Positions 16,335 to 24,162 are shown, counted from the stretch's first letter. The stretch is 35,533 bases of DNA from an uncultured Variovorax sp. (GCA_946478645.1 CAMLCW010000006.1:1-35533), one strand, 5' to 3'. Numbers and translations: made by a program. The notes: generated by a model not told the origin, from the letters alone.

Positions 16335-16365
16335 AAAAAAGCCCCGAGCCTTGCGGCTCGGGGCT
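16335..16365 (-). terminator. attenuator-like intrinsic terminator
   Basis: On the minus strand AGCCCCGAGCC (16365-16355), loop GCAA, and GGCTCGGGGCT (16350-16340) form a perfect 11-bp stem followed by a T tract to 16335. The first two stem bases belong to the stop codon of the short leader ORF. No other minus-strand gene ends here, so it acts on transcripts from the promoter at 16431-16458. Confidence 0.85.
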
Positions 16366-16408
16366 AAATCCACCAATTGGAAGGGTGGAGGAGACAACCG
16401 GTGCGCAC
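16364..16408 (-). CDS. putative leader peptide with tandem Trp codons (trpL-like)
   Basis: A GTG-started frame of 14 codons reads VRTGCLLHPSNWWI then TAG. The tandem TGG TGG codons lie 6 nt before the stop codon, and the stop overlaps the 5' arm of a strong terminator, the layout of a tryptophan attenuator in which a stalled ribosome covers the terminator arm. Two further hairpins can form: GCGCAC/GTGCGC (16420-16403), which includes the GTG, and TCCACC/GGTGGA (16389-16369), which includes the Trp codons. There is no good SD, and no tryptophan gene follows; the next gene is the start-less porin. The start codon is uncertain and translation is not shown. Confidence 0.5.
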   Translation of the reverse strand: MRTGCLLHPSNWWI

Positions 16409-16430
16409 AACGCGGTGCGCGATGAAATAA

Positions 16431-16458
16431 AGTATATCGGCTGTTTGCTGCGTTGCAA
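16431..16458 (-). promoter_or_regulatory. sigma-70 promoter for leader/attenuator
   Basis: On the minus strand TTGCAA (16458-16453), a 16-bp spacer and TATACT (16436-16431) give a good -35/-10 pair. The predicted start of transcription near 16424 precedes the leader ORF by about 16 nt. The region is AT-richer than its surroundings. Confidence 0.6.
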
Positions 16459-16539
16459 CAAGCAGTGACGCTTTTCCCACACACAAATGAATGTCAGCAG
16501 ACTTTTTGCTGAACTTTCCCCGACTGGACCCCGACGAAG

Positions 16540-16989
16540 ATGGAATGCACAGTGAGTTGGACCGGCGACGCCGGCACCCGTTCGGCCATGGGTTTCGTGG
16601 CCGAGACCGGCAGCGGCCATGTCCTGACGATGGATGGCGCACCGGATGCCGCCAAGCCCGAAAACGGAGGGCAGAACCTGGCGCCGCGGCCCATGGAGAC
16701 CGTGCTCGCCGGTACAGGCGGCTGCACCGCCTATGACGTGGTGCTGATCCTGAAGCGCGGGCGCCATCGCGTGGAGCGCTGCAGCGTCAAGCTGACGAGC
16801 GAGCGCGCGCCGGCCGATCCGAAGGTCTTCACCAAGATCCACATGCATTTCACCGTGGCCGGCAAGGGCATTCCGGCCGCCGCGGTCGAGCGCGCCATCG
16901 CGCTCAGCCACGACACCTATTGCTCGGCCAGCATCATGCTGGCCAAGACGGCGGAAATTACGACGAGCTTCGACTTGGTCGAGACCTGA
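16540..16989 (+). CDS. OsmC/Ohr family protein
   Basis: 149 aa. OsmC-family proteins are cytoplasmic thiol peroxidases acting on hydroperoxides. Two conserved cysteines are visible: Cys62 in GTGGCTAYDVVLIL and Cys128 in SHDTYCSAS, together with VETV-type RPMETVLAG near 51-59. The sequence is closer to the general OsmC/YhfA-like branch than to classical Ohr (inference). ATG at 16540 follows the conserved start MECTVSWTGDAG. It is convergent with coq7, 7 bp between stops. It lies inside the segment bounded by the inverted porin arms. Confidence 0.88.
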   Translation: MECTVSWTGDAGTRSAMGFVAETGSGHVLTMDGAPDAAKPENGGQNLAPRPMETVLAGTGGCTAYDVVLILKRGRHRVERCSVKLTSERAPADPKVFTKIHMHFTVAGKGIPAAAVERAIALSHDTYCSASIMLAKTAEITTSFDLVET

Positions 16990-16996
16990 ACCAGTT

Positions 16997-17626
16997 TCAG
17001 ATGCGGTGCGCGACCGTGGTCATGACACGGGAGGCCATCCGCATCAGCGCCTTGGCCGGCGCCGGCAACTCGGCCGCGCCCGCGTCGATGGCCTGAGCGG
17101 CATGCCGCGCCTCGTCGACCTTCATCTGCGCGACCACCGCCCGCGAGGCGCTGTCGGCGACAGGCAGACGGCCGAGGTGGCTTTCGAGGTGGGCTTCGAC
17201 CTGGCGCTCCGTCTCCGCCACGAAGCCGAGGCTCAGCGGATCCCCGAGACGTCCCGCCACGAGCCCGAGACCAAAGGCGCCCGCGTACCAGAGCGGATTC
17301 AGCAGCGAAGGCCGGGCGCCGAGCGCGTCCAGCCGGTCGCGCGTCCAGGCCAGATGGTCCGTCTCCTCGTGCGAGGCTTCGCGCAACTGCGCCCGCAGCA
17401 CGGGATCGCGCGCGACTGCGGCCTGGGCGGTGTAGAGCGCCTGCGCGCAGACTTCGCCCACATGATTGACCCGCATCAGCGCGCCGGCTTCGCGTCGCTC
17501 CGAGTCGCTCAATTCACCGGGCGGTTGGGCCGGGGCGGGCAGGGCGCGGCTGGCGCGATGGCGGGCAAAAAGGGTGCGCAGCGCCGCATCGGCCGTGGTC
17601 AGGACGGGGTCGAGCGAAAGGGACAT
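16997..17626 (-). CDS. coq7: ubiquinone biosynthesis hydroxylase Coq7 (DMQ monooxygenase)
   Basis: 209 aa from ATG at 17626. Coq7 hydroxylates 2-polyprenyl-3-methyl-6-methoxy-1,4-benzoquinol in the penultimate step of ubiquinone synthesis, as a diiron enzyme bound to the inner membrane. The iron ligands are visible in the repeated helices: Glu58 ([11 protein letters not shown]), Glu88 and His91 ([10 protein letters not shown]), Glu140 ([15 protein letters not shown]) and Glu172/His175 (VDEARHAAQ). A hydrophobic stretch near 111-127 ([15 protein letters not shown]) fits the membrane-binding face. The open frame continues upstream of 17626, but that part lacks family features. Its 5' side faces the intact porin, 282 bp away. 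Confidence 0.94.
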   Translation of the reverse strand: MSLSLDPVLTTADAALRTLFARHRASRALPAPAQPPGELSDSERREAGALMRVNHVGEVCAQALYTAQAAVARDPVLRAQLREASHEETDHLAWTRDRLDALGARPSLLNPLWYAGAFGLGLVAGRLGDPLSLGFVAETERQVEAHLESHLGRLPVADSASRAVVAQMKVDEARHAAQAIDAGAAELPAPAKALMRMASRVMTTVAHRI

Positions 17627-17767
17627 GCCGATATTTGAACCCAAGCGCGGAGGCCGCAAGAAAACACTTGCTTCCATTTCGCATGGTGGTTTTCGAGGGC
17701 GCTTGCGGCCTTTGTTGCACTCCCGCAACGAAACGCAGGGGGCACCGGAGATTTCAGGAGATTTGTT

Positions 17768-17796
17768 TTGCCCTGCCGCAGCGCCTCTGGTGCAAT
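17768..17796 (+). promoter_or_regulatory. candidate promoter of intact porin
   Basis: TTGCCC (17768-17773), a 17-bp spacer and TGCAAT (17791-17796) make a weak-to-moderate sigma-70 match, predicting a leader of about 105 nt before the porin ATG. A GTTGC/GCAAC inverted repeat lies upstream (17714-17729). The rest of the 282-bp gap between coq7 and the porin holds no gene that I can support. Confidence 0.35.
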
Positions 17797-17908
17797 AGCA
17801 ACAACTTCCCAAAAGGAGGTTGGCCCGGGGTCCGGTGGGAGCACAAAGTGCCAGTCACGGTGAGCCCTTCGCACCGGAGCCCTATGTTTAACCTTGGAGA
17901 AACTTGCA

Positions 17909-19096
17909 ATGAAAAAATCTCTAGTTGCTCTGGCTGCCCTGGCTGTTGCCGGTGTTGCCTCGGCTCAGTCGTCCGTCACCCTGTTCGGCGTGGTCGACGC
18001 TTCGATCAGCAGCTATTCGAGCACCTCGCGTGACCTGAACGGCGCCACCTTCCTGAACCCGTTCTACCTGAACCAAGGCAGCGTCAAGGTCAGCCGCCGT
18101 GAACTGGCCAACTCGGGTTACAACTCCAGCCGTCTGGGCTTCCGTGGTACGGAAGACCTCGGTGGTGGCCTGGCTGCCAGCTTCTGGCTCGAAGCCCCGA
18201 TCAAGAACGACGACGGCTCGGAAGGTGTTGCAACCTTCAACCGCCGTTCGACCGTGAGCCTGTCGGGCGGTTTCGGTGAAATCCGCCTCGGCCGTGACTA
18301 CACGCCGACGTTCTGGAACAACACCGTGTTCGATCCGTTCGGCACCAACGGCGTTGGCACCAACCTGATCCAGACGGCTGCGGTCGACTTCGGTCACCCC
18401 ACCCGCGCAAGCAACACCATCGGCTACTTCCTGCCGCCGAACCTGGGTGGCTTCTACGGTCAGCTGCAGTACGGCTTCCACGAGAAGACCAAGTACGATC
18501 CGGGCCTTGCTACGCCGAACGCCGCGAACAACTCGCGCACCGGCCGTAACATCGCTGGCCGCTTCGGCTATGCCAACGGTCCTCTGGACGTGGCTGTGGC
18601 CTATGGCAGCAGCACCGTGGGCGACCAGTTCTACGCTGGCACGACCACCAAGGTCAACACGCTGAACCTCGGCGCTTCGTACGACTTCGGTCCCGTGAAG
18701 CTCTTCGGTGAAGTGTCGCGCCTGAAGAACAAGGTCGACTACGAAGTGACCCCGTTCCTGGCTGACGCCGACGTCGACCTCACCGGCTACCTGCTCGGCG
18801 TGACCGTGCCGGTCGGTGCTGGCCTGATCCGCGCTTCGTACTCGCACGTCAAGTACGACTTCAACGAAGTCCAACTGCCGTTCGAGCCGAGCGTTGCCGA
18901 CCCGAAGGCCAACAAGCTGGCCATCGGCTACGTGCACAACCTGTCGAAGCGCACGGCCCTGTACGCGACGATCGCTCGCGTCAGCAACAAGAACGGTGCT
19001 GCTCTGACCGTTGGCGGCCCCGCCTTCATCAACACCGGCGTCTTCACCCCGAAGAACTCGACCGGCTACGATTTCGGTATCCGTCACGCTTTCTAA
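17909..19096 (+). CDS. Gram-negative trimeric porin (intact)
   Basis: 395 aa from ATG at 17909, with a GGAGA SD at 17896-17900. The signal peptide MKKSLVALAALAVAGVASA is followed by the mature QSSVTLFGVVDASISSY. It is a 16-stranded outer-membrane porin for passive entry of small hydrophilic solutes, with the PEFG-like elements GFRGTEDLGGGLAASFWLE and GEIRLGRDYTPTFWNN, and a C-terminal Phe (DFGIRHAF) needed for outer-membrane assembly. Codons are biased toward a limited set (for example AAC, GGT, CTG), suggesting high expression. The 5' half is nearly identical to the inverted copy at 15032-16333; the second half diverges more, especially at loops. A strong terminator follows. It ends the variable region before the peptide transporter operon. 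Confidence 0.95.
   Translation: MKKSLVALAALAVAGVASAQSSVTLFGVVDASISSYSSTSRDLNGATFLNPFYLNQGSVKVSRRELANSGYNSSRLGFRGTEDLGGGLAASFWLEAPIKNDDGSEGVATFNRRSTVSLSGGFGEIRLGRDYTPTFWNNTVFDPFGTNGVGTNLIQTAAVDFGHPTRASNTIGYFLPPNLGGFYGQLQYGFHEKTKYDPGLATPNAANNSRTGRNIAGRFGYANGPLDVAVAYGSSTVGDQFYAGTTTKVNTLNLGASYDFGPVKLFGEVSRLKNKVDYEVTPFLADADVDLTGYLLGVTVPVGAGLIRASYSHVKYDFNEVQLPFEPSVADPKANKLAIGYVHNLSKRTALYATIARVSNKNGAALTVGGPAFINTGVFTPKNSTGYDFGIRHAF
17924..18496 (+). repeat. long inverted repeat, right arm (porin 5' half)
   Basis: Partner of 15715-16255 on the opposite strand. Near-identity begins at GTTGCTCTGG, codon 6 of the intact porin, and fades after the codons for GFHEKTKY. A loop insertion (residues about 35-50) is longer here than in the left arm. 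Confidence 0.8.
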
Positions 19097-19133
19097 TTCG
19101 AGGCTGGCCTGAGCCAGCTTTGATCGAAAGTTC

Positions 19134-19171
19134 AAAAAGCCACTCGACGCAAGTCGGGTGGCTTTTTTTTA
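19134..19171 (+). terminator. intrinsic terminator of intact porin
   Basis: AAGCCACTCGAC, loop GCAA, and GTCGGGTGGCTT form a stem with one G-T pair, followed by a run of eight T residues. It lies 37 bp after the porin stop. It has no similarity to the terminator behind the left porin. Confidence 0.88.
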
Positions 19172-19243
19172 TTGCGCTCCCGCTTTGCCGCGCATGTGGC
19201 AAAAGCGCACCATGGAGGCGCACCCCCGGGGAACCACCGTGCA

Positions 19244-19257
19244 GGCACGCACCTTGC
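19244..19257 (+). promoter_or_regulatory. candidate sigma-54 promoter of peptide transporter operon
   Basis: GGCACGCACCTTGC has GG and GC exactly 10 bp apart and fits the -24/-12 consensus TGGCACN5TTGC except for A in place of the leading T. The start of transcription would be near 19268, 23 bp before the permease ATG. Repeated GCGCACC blocks at 19205-19224 could be activator half sites, for example NtrC-like. Prediction only. Confidence 0.5.
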
Positions 19258-19290
19258 ACTGCTAGCATGCCTGCTCACTTTGTTTGCTGA

Positions 19291-20271
19291 ATGATTGCCT
19301 TTGTCCTGCGTCGCCTGATACAGGCCGTGATCGTGATGATCGCGGTCGCGTTCATCGCCTTTCTTCTCTTCCAATACGTGGGCGACCCGGTCGTCTTCTT
19401 GCTGGGTCAGGATGCCAAGCCCGAGCAGATCCGCGAAATGCGCGCTGCTTTGGGGCTCGACCAACCCTTCTTCGTGCAGTTCTGGCGCTTTCTCGGCAAC
19501 GCCGCGCAAGGCGAGTTCGGCCTGAGCCTGCGCCAGGGCGCCAAGGTGTCGCGGCTGATCGGCGAGCGCTTTCCGGCCACCCTCGAACTCGCGCTGGTGG
19601 CGGCCATGCTCGCGCTGTTCGTCGGCATTCCGATGGGCGTCTACACGGCGCTGCGCCGCGGCACCTTCTTGAGCCAGGTGTTCATGACCGTGTCGCTGCT
19701 CGGCGTGTCGCTGCCGACCTTTCTCATCGGCATCCTGCTGATCCTGGTGTTTGCCGTGACGCTTGGCTGGTTCCCGAGCTTCGGGCGCGGCGAGACGGTG
19801 CAGTTCGGCTGGTGGACCAGCGGGCTGTTCCGCGCGGATGGCTGGCACCACATCATCCTGCCCGCAGTCACGCTCGCCATCTTCCAGCTCACCTTGATCA
19901 TGCGGCTGGTGCGCGCCGAGATGCTCGAGGTGCTGCGCACCGACTACGTCAAGTTCGCGCGGGCCCGCGGGCTCACGAACCGGGCCATCCACTTCGGCCA
20001 TGCCCTCAAGAACACGCTGGTGCCGGTGATGACGATCACCGGCCTGCAGCTCGGCGGCCTCATCGCTTTCGCGATCATCACCGAGTCGGTGTTCCAGTGG
20101 CCCGGCATGGGCCTGCTGTTCATCCAGGCCGTGACCTTTGCCGACGTGCCCGTGATGGCGGCCTACCTCTGCCTCATCGCGCTGATCTTCGTGGTGATCA
20201 ACCTGGTGGTCGATCTGTTGTATTTCGTGGTCGACCCGCGGCTGCGCGTCGGCAAGGCGGGAGGGCATTGA
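19291..20271 (+). CDS. peptide ABC transporter permease, DppB/OppB type
   Basis: 326 aa. This inner-membrane permease forms a heterodimer with the DppC-type permease at 23232. It starts MIAFVLRRLIQAVIVMIAVAFIAFLLF, the typical first helix of DppB proteins, followed by a periplasmic loop (GDPVVFLLGQDAKPEQIREMRAALGLD) and five further helices. The EAA motif that contacts the ATPases is in DYVKFARARGLTNRAIHFGHALKN (about 211-236). It is the first gene of the operon; the stop is one base from the GTG start of the amidohydrolase. In classical dpp operons the binding protein comes first, so this order is a variant. Confidence 0.93.
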   Translation: MIAFVLRRLIQAVIVMIAVAFIAFLLFQYVGDPVVFLLGQDAKPEQIREMRAALGLDQPFFVQFWRFLGNAAQGEFGLSLRQGAKVSRLIGERFPATLELALVAAMLALFVGIPMGVYTALRRGTFLSQVFMTVSLLGVSLPTFLIGILLILVFAVTLGWFPSFGRGETVQFGWWTSGLFRADGWHHIILPAVTLAIFQLTLIMRLVRAEMLEVLRTDYVKFARARGLTNRAIHFGHALKNTLVPVMTITGLQLGGLIAFAIITESVFQWPGMGLLFIQAVTFADVPVMAAYLCLIALIFVVINLVVDLLYFVVDPRLRVGKAGGH

Positions 20272-20272
20272 A

Positions 20273-21544
20273 GTGACGACGACCAGCGCTGTTGCGCCGC
20301 GACTGCGCGCCGCCGGCAGGGCGTTCGCCCAGATTGCGAGTTTCTATCCCGAGATCGAGGCCTTCCGCCGCGACCTGCATGCGCATCCCGAGCTCGGCTT
20401 CGAAGAGGTCTACACCTCGCGGCGCGTGCGCGAGGCGCTGCGCGCCTGCGGCGTGGACGAGATCCATGAAGGCATCGGCAAGACCGGCGTGGTCGGCGTC
20501 ATCCGCGGCCGCTCCACGGCGAGCGGGCGGATGATCGGCCTGCGCGCCGACATGGACGCCCTGCCGATGCGCGAGGACAACGATTTCGGCTGGCGTTCGG
20601 CCCACGACGGCCTGATGCACGGCTGCGGCCATGACGGCCACACCGCCATGCTGGTCGGCGCGGCACGCTACCTGGCTGAGACACGTCAGTTCGACGGCAC
20701 CGCGGTGCTGATCTTCCAGCCCGGCGAAGAAGGCCTGGCAGGCGCCCGCGTGATGATCGAGGACGGCCTGTTCGAGCGTTTTCCGGTGCAGTCGGTCTAC
20801 GCGATGCACAACTGGCCGGGCCTGCCCGCGGGCACCGTGGGCATCAACCGGGGCGCCATGATGGCCGCGGCCGACCGCGTGACCATCGAGATCAAGGGCA
20901 AGGGCGGACATGGCGCACATGCCTACCAGACGATCGATCCGGTGGTGGTGGCGGCGCACATCATCACGGCCGCGCAAACCATCGTCTCGCGCAACGTGCG
21001 TCCGATCGATGCGGCGGTCGTCAGCATCTGCGCCGTGCAGGCCGGCGACCTCGGCGCCATGAGCGTGATCCCGGGCGAGGCGACGCTGGTGGGCACGGTG
21101 CGCACCTTCAGCGCGCGCGTGCAGGCGCAGGTCGAGCAACGGCTGACCCAGCTCTGCACCGCCGTGGCCACGGGCTTCGGCGCCAGCGCCACCATCAAGT
21201 ACGAACGCATCTATCCGGCCACCATCAACACGGCACCCGAGGCGATGTTCGCGGCCGACGTGGCCGAATCGCTGGTGGGCGCCTCGAACGTCGAACGCAG
21301 CATGGAGCCCAGCATGGGCGCCGAGGATTTCTCTTTCATGCTGCAGAAGAAAGCCGGCGCCTATCTGCGCATCGGTCAGGACGCGCGCAACGGCGCCTTC
21401 CTGCACAACAGCCGCTACGACTTCAATGACGAGATCCTGCCGCTCGGCGCCGCGCTGCACGCCGGACTGATCGAGCAGGGCATGCCACTGGCCGCCACCC
21501 GCGGCGAGTCGACCGAGAAAGCTGCCGCCACCGCGGCGCCTTGA
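20273..21544 (+). CDS. M20 family metallo-amidohydrolase (hippurate hydrolase-like)
   Basis: 423 aa with a GTG start at 20273, one base after the permease stop. It belongs to the M20D group that cleaves N-acyl amino acids or small peptide-like amides with a dinuclear metal centre. Visible features are RRDLHAHPELGFEE (about 32-45), MHGCGHDGH (115-123; Cys118 and His120 as metal ligands), QPGEEG (149-154; catalytic and metal Glu), His179, and MEPSMGAEDFSFML near 344-357. There is no signal peptide, so it acts in the cytoplasm on imported substrate. Its place inside a peptide ABC operon suggests the transported compound carries the amide it hydrolyses (inference). Exact substrate unknown. Confidence 0.92.
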   Translation: MTTTSAVAPRLRAAGRAFAQIASFYPEIEAFRRDLHAHPELGFEEVYTSRRVREALRACGVDEIHEGIGKTGVVGVIRGRSTASGRMIGLRADMDALPMREDNDFGWRSAHDGLMHGCGHDGHTAMLVGAARYLAETRQFDGTAVLIFQPGEEGLAGARVMIEDGLFERFPVQSVYAMHNWPGLPAGTVGINRGAMMAAADRVTIEIKGKGGHGAHAYQTIDPVVVAAHIITAAQTIVSRNVRPIDAAVVSICAVQAGDLGAMSVIPGEATLVGTVRTFSARVQAQVEQRLTQLCTAVATGFGASATIKYERIYPATINTAPEAMFAADVAESLVGASNVERSMEPSMGAEDFSFMLQKKAGAYLRIGQDARNGAFLHNSRYDFNDEILPLGAALHAGLIEQGMPLAATRGESTEKAAATAAP

Positions 21545-21573
21545 ATTTTGATTCCAACCCGAGGAGTGTTCCC

Positions 21574-23157
21574 ATGAGTTTCAGGAAGAACGTGGCTGCG
21601 GCCGCCGTGTTGTGCGCCCTGGGCGCCGTCAGCCTGGTCGCCAGTGCACAGACCATCCGGATCGCCAACCAGGGGGATGCGCTGTCGCTCGACCCGCATT
21701 CGCTCAACGAATCGCTGCAGCTCAGCGTGACGGCCAACGTCTACGAAACGCTCGTGGGGCGCAACAAGGACCTGAGCTTGGCGCCGCTGCTCGCCACCAG
21801 CTGGAAGCAGAGCTCGCCGACGGTCTGGCGCTTCGAACTGCGCAAGGGCGTGCAGTTCCATGACGGCACGCCGTTTACGGCCGACGACGTGGTGTTCAGC
21901 ATTGCACGCGGCAAGGGCGAAGGCTCCGACATGAAGGCGTCGCTGTCGGACATCAAGGAAGTGCGCAAGGTCGACGCGCACACCGTCGAGATCGAGACCA
22001 CCGGTCCGCAGCCGATCCTGCCCGACGCGCTCACCACCTTCTCGATCATGAGCAAGAAATGGTGCGAGGAGAACAAGGCGGTGCAGCCGGTCGACCGGCG
22101 CAAGGGCATCGAGAATGCCGCCTCTTTCAAGGCCAACGGCACCGGCCCGTACCGCGTGCGCGAGCGCCAGCCGAACGTGCGCACGGTGTTCGAACGCAAC
22201 GCCAAGTACTGGGGCAAGATCGAAGGCAACGTGCAGCAGGTCGTCTTCACGCCGATCGCCAACCCGTCCACGCGCGTGGCGGCGCTGGTCTCAGGCGAGG
22301 TCGACGTGATGGAGCCGGTGCCGCTGCAGGACATCGGCCGCATCAACGCAAGCCCGAACTCGCGCGTGATCGTCGGGCCCGAACTGCGCACCATCTTCCT
22401 GGGCATGGACCAGAAGCGCGACGAGCTGCTCTATTCGAACGTCAAGGGCAAGAACCCGTTCAAGGACAAGCGCGTGCGCCAAGCCTTCTACCAGGCCATC
22501 GACATCGCCGGCATCCAGCGCACCGTGATGCGCGGCGCCTCGCGGCCCACCGCGCTGATGATCGGCCCGGGCATCAACGGCTGGAGCGAGGACCAGGACA
22601 AGCGGCTGCCCTATGACGTCGAGGCTGCCAAGAAGCTGATGGCCGACGCCGGCTATCCCCAGGGCTTCGAAGTCACGATGAACTGCCCCAACGACCGCTA
22701 CGTGAACGACGGCCAGGTGTGCCAGGCCGTGGCCGCCAACCTCGCGCGCATCAACGTGAAGATCAACCTCGCGGCCGAGACCAAGGGAACCTACTTCCCG
22801 AAGATCCTGCGGCGCGACACCAGCTTCTACATGCTCGGCTGGACCCCCACCACCTACGACGCGCACAACGCGCTCGCTTCGCTGATGGCCTGCCCCGACG
22901 ACAAGGGCGCAGGGCAGTTCAACCTGGGCGCGTACTGCAGCCCGCAGGTCGACGGGCTGACCAAGCAGATCCTTTCGGAGATTGACAAGGCCAAGCGCAA
23001 CGACCTGATCAAGCAGGCATTCAAGGTCCATTCCGACGACATCGGCCATCTGCCACTGCACCAGCAGTCGCTGGCCTGGGGCCTGAGCAAGAAGGTCGAG
23101 CTGGTGCAGCTCGCCGACAACTTCATGTTCTTCAAGTGGATGAGCATCAAGCCCTGA
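21574..23157 (+). CDS. peptide ABC transporter substrate-binding protein (SBP_bac_5)
   Basis: 527 aa from ATG at 21574, preceded by a GAGGAG SD at 21561. Signal peptide MSFRKNVAAAAVLCALGAV ... ASAQ (about 1-26). It is the periplasmic receptor that captures the ligand for the DppBC-type channel. Family features are DALSLDPHSLNESLQ, RKGVQFHDGTPFTADDVVFSI (about 91-111), and ANGTGPYRV (near 190). The protein is the usual length for cluster C binding proteins. There is no lipobox, so it is soluble in the periplasm. It is followed by a hairpin that may set its level above that of the downstream genes. Ligand unknown; the operon partner suggests an acylated amino acid or dipeptide. Confidence 0.94.
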   Translation: MSFRKNVAAAAVLCALGAVSLVASAQTIRIANQGDALSLDPHSLNESLQLSVTANVYETLVGRNKDLSLAPLLATSWKQSSPTVWRFELRKGVQFHDGTPFTADDVVFSIARGKGEGSDMKASLSDIKEVRKVDAHTVEIETTGPQPILPDALTTFSIMSKKWCEENKAVQPVDRRKGIENAASFKANGTGPYRVRERQPNVRTVFERNAKYWGKIEGNVQQVVFTPIANPSTRVAALVSGEVDVMEPVPLQDIGRINASPNSRVIVGPELRTIFLGMDQKRDELLYSNVKGKNPFKDKRVRQAFYQAIDIAGIQRTVMRGASRPTALMIGPGINGWSEDQDKRLPYDVEAAKKLMADAGYPQGFEVTMNCPNDRYVNDGQVCQAVAANLARINVKINLAAETKGTYFPKILRRDTSFYMLGWTPTTYDAHNALASLMACPDDKGAGQFNLGAYCSPQVDGLTKQILSEIDKAKRNDLIKQAFKVHSDDIGHLPLHQQSLAWGLSKKVELVQLADNFMFFKWMSIKP

Positions 23158-23189
23158 GCGGGCCGACGACAGCCCCGGCGGCCTGACCC

Positions 23190-23220
23190 ATGGGCCCGCT
23201 TCTTGCGGGCCCATTCCTTT
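23190..23220 (+). terminator. intercistronic hairpin after binding protein
   Basis: ATGGGCCCGC (23190-23199), loop TTCTT, and GCGGGCCCAT (23205-23214) form a perfect 10-bp stem, followed by TCCTTTTGC. It lies between the binding protein and the second permease. It could be a partial terminator or an mRNA-stabilising element that gives more binding protein than permease. Confidence 0.6.
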
Positions 23221-23231
23221 TGCTTCCCACG

Positions 23232-24146
23232 ATGTTAAAAAAAACGCTTGTTCGCTGGTTCGACAGCGATGTCGGCCACAGCTTCCGCACCTCGCCGGTG
23301 GCGATCGGTGCGGCACTGATTGCCCTGGTGTGCGTGTTCTGCGCCGCGTTCGCGGGCTGGGTGTCGCCGCACAATCCCTTCGATCTCGCCGTGCTCGAGC
23401 TCGGCGACGCCCGGCTGCCGCCGGCCTGGGTGGCCGAGGGCTCGAGCAAGTACCTGCTCGGCACCGACGACCAGGGGCGCGACATCCTGTCGGCGGTGAT
23501 CTACGGCGCGCGCATCTCGCTCATCGTCGGCGTGGTTTCGGTGGTGATCTCGATGCTCGTCGGCGTGGTGCTCGGACTCGCGGCCGGGTTCTTCGGCGGC
23601 TGGCTCGACAGCTTCCTCATGCGGCTGTGCGACGTGATGCTTTCTTTCCCGCCGATCCTGGTCGCGCTGCTGATCGCCGGCGTGGGCCGCGCGCTGTTTC
23701 CGAATGCGCACGAATCGCTGGCCTTCGGCGTGCTCATCATCTCCATCGCATTGACCGGCTGGGTGCAGTACGCGCGCACCGTGCGCGGCTCCACGATGGT
23801 CGAGCGCAACAAGGAATACGTGCAGGCCGCCCGCGTGACCGGCGTGGCGCCGCTGCGGATCATGCTGCGCCACGTGCTGCCCAACGTGATGGGGCCGGTG
23901 ATGGTGCTCGCCACGATCCAGGTGGCGACTGCGATCATCACGGAAGCGACGCTTTCGTTCCTCGGTGTCGGCGTGCCGCCGACCTCGCCGTCGCTCGGCA
24001 CGCTGATCAACATCGGCAACCAGTACCTGTTCTCGGGCGAATGGTGGATCACGGTGTTTCCGGGGGCGATGCTGGTGTTGATCGCACTCAGTGTGAACCT
24101 GCTCGGCGACTGGCTGCGCGACGCGCTCAACCCACGCCTGCGCTGA
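23232..24146 (+). CDS. peptide ABC transporter permease, DppC/OppC type
   Basis: 304 aa from ATG at 23232 (MLKKTLVRWFDSDVGHSF). The N-terminal OppC_N region has a helix at about 22-44, followed by a periplasmic loop with YLLGTDDQGRDILSAVIYGAR, a signature of DppC proteins. The EAA motif is in EYVQAARVTGVAPLRIMLRHVLPN (about 197-220). It pairs with the permease at 19291. An in-frame start at 23190 would lie inside the hairpin, so 23232 is preferred although only a weak SD is present. Followed at 16 bp by the first ATPase. Confidence 0.94.
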   Translation: MLKKTLVRWFDSDVGHSFRTSPVAIGAALIALVCVFCAAFAGWVSPHNPFDLAVLELGDARLPPAWVAEGSSKYLLGTDDQGRDILSAVIYGARISLIVGVVSVVISMLVGVVLGLAAGFFGGWLDSFLMRLCDVMLSFPPILVALLIAGVGRALFPNAHESLAFGVLIISIALTGWVQYARTVRGSTMVERNKEYVQAARVTGVAPLRIMLRHVLPNVMGPVMVLATIQVATAIITEATLSFLGVGVPPTSPSLGTLINIGNQYLFSGEWWITVFPGAMLVLIALSVNLLGDWLRDALNPRLR

Positions 24147-24162
24147 GGCAAGGAAAAACACC

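Noticed and set aside
16385..16431. Plus-strand GGAGGAGAC followed by GTG and a 9-codon frame, looking like an SD and a mini-gene
   Set aside because: The purine run is the complement of the Leu-Leu-His codons of the minus-strand leader; the minus-strand promoter, Trp codons and terminator form a more coherent unit.
16491..16736. A second short plus-strand frame overlapping the start of osmC
   Set aside because: Different frame, no family features, and the OsmC frame accounts for the region.
17627..17812. Upstream extension of coq7 by 62 codons
   Set aside because: The extension lacks Coq7 features and is Arg/Cys-rich; ATG at 17626 gives the normal length.
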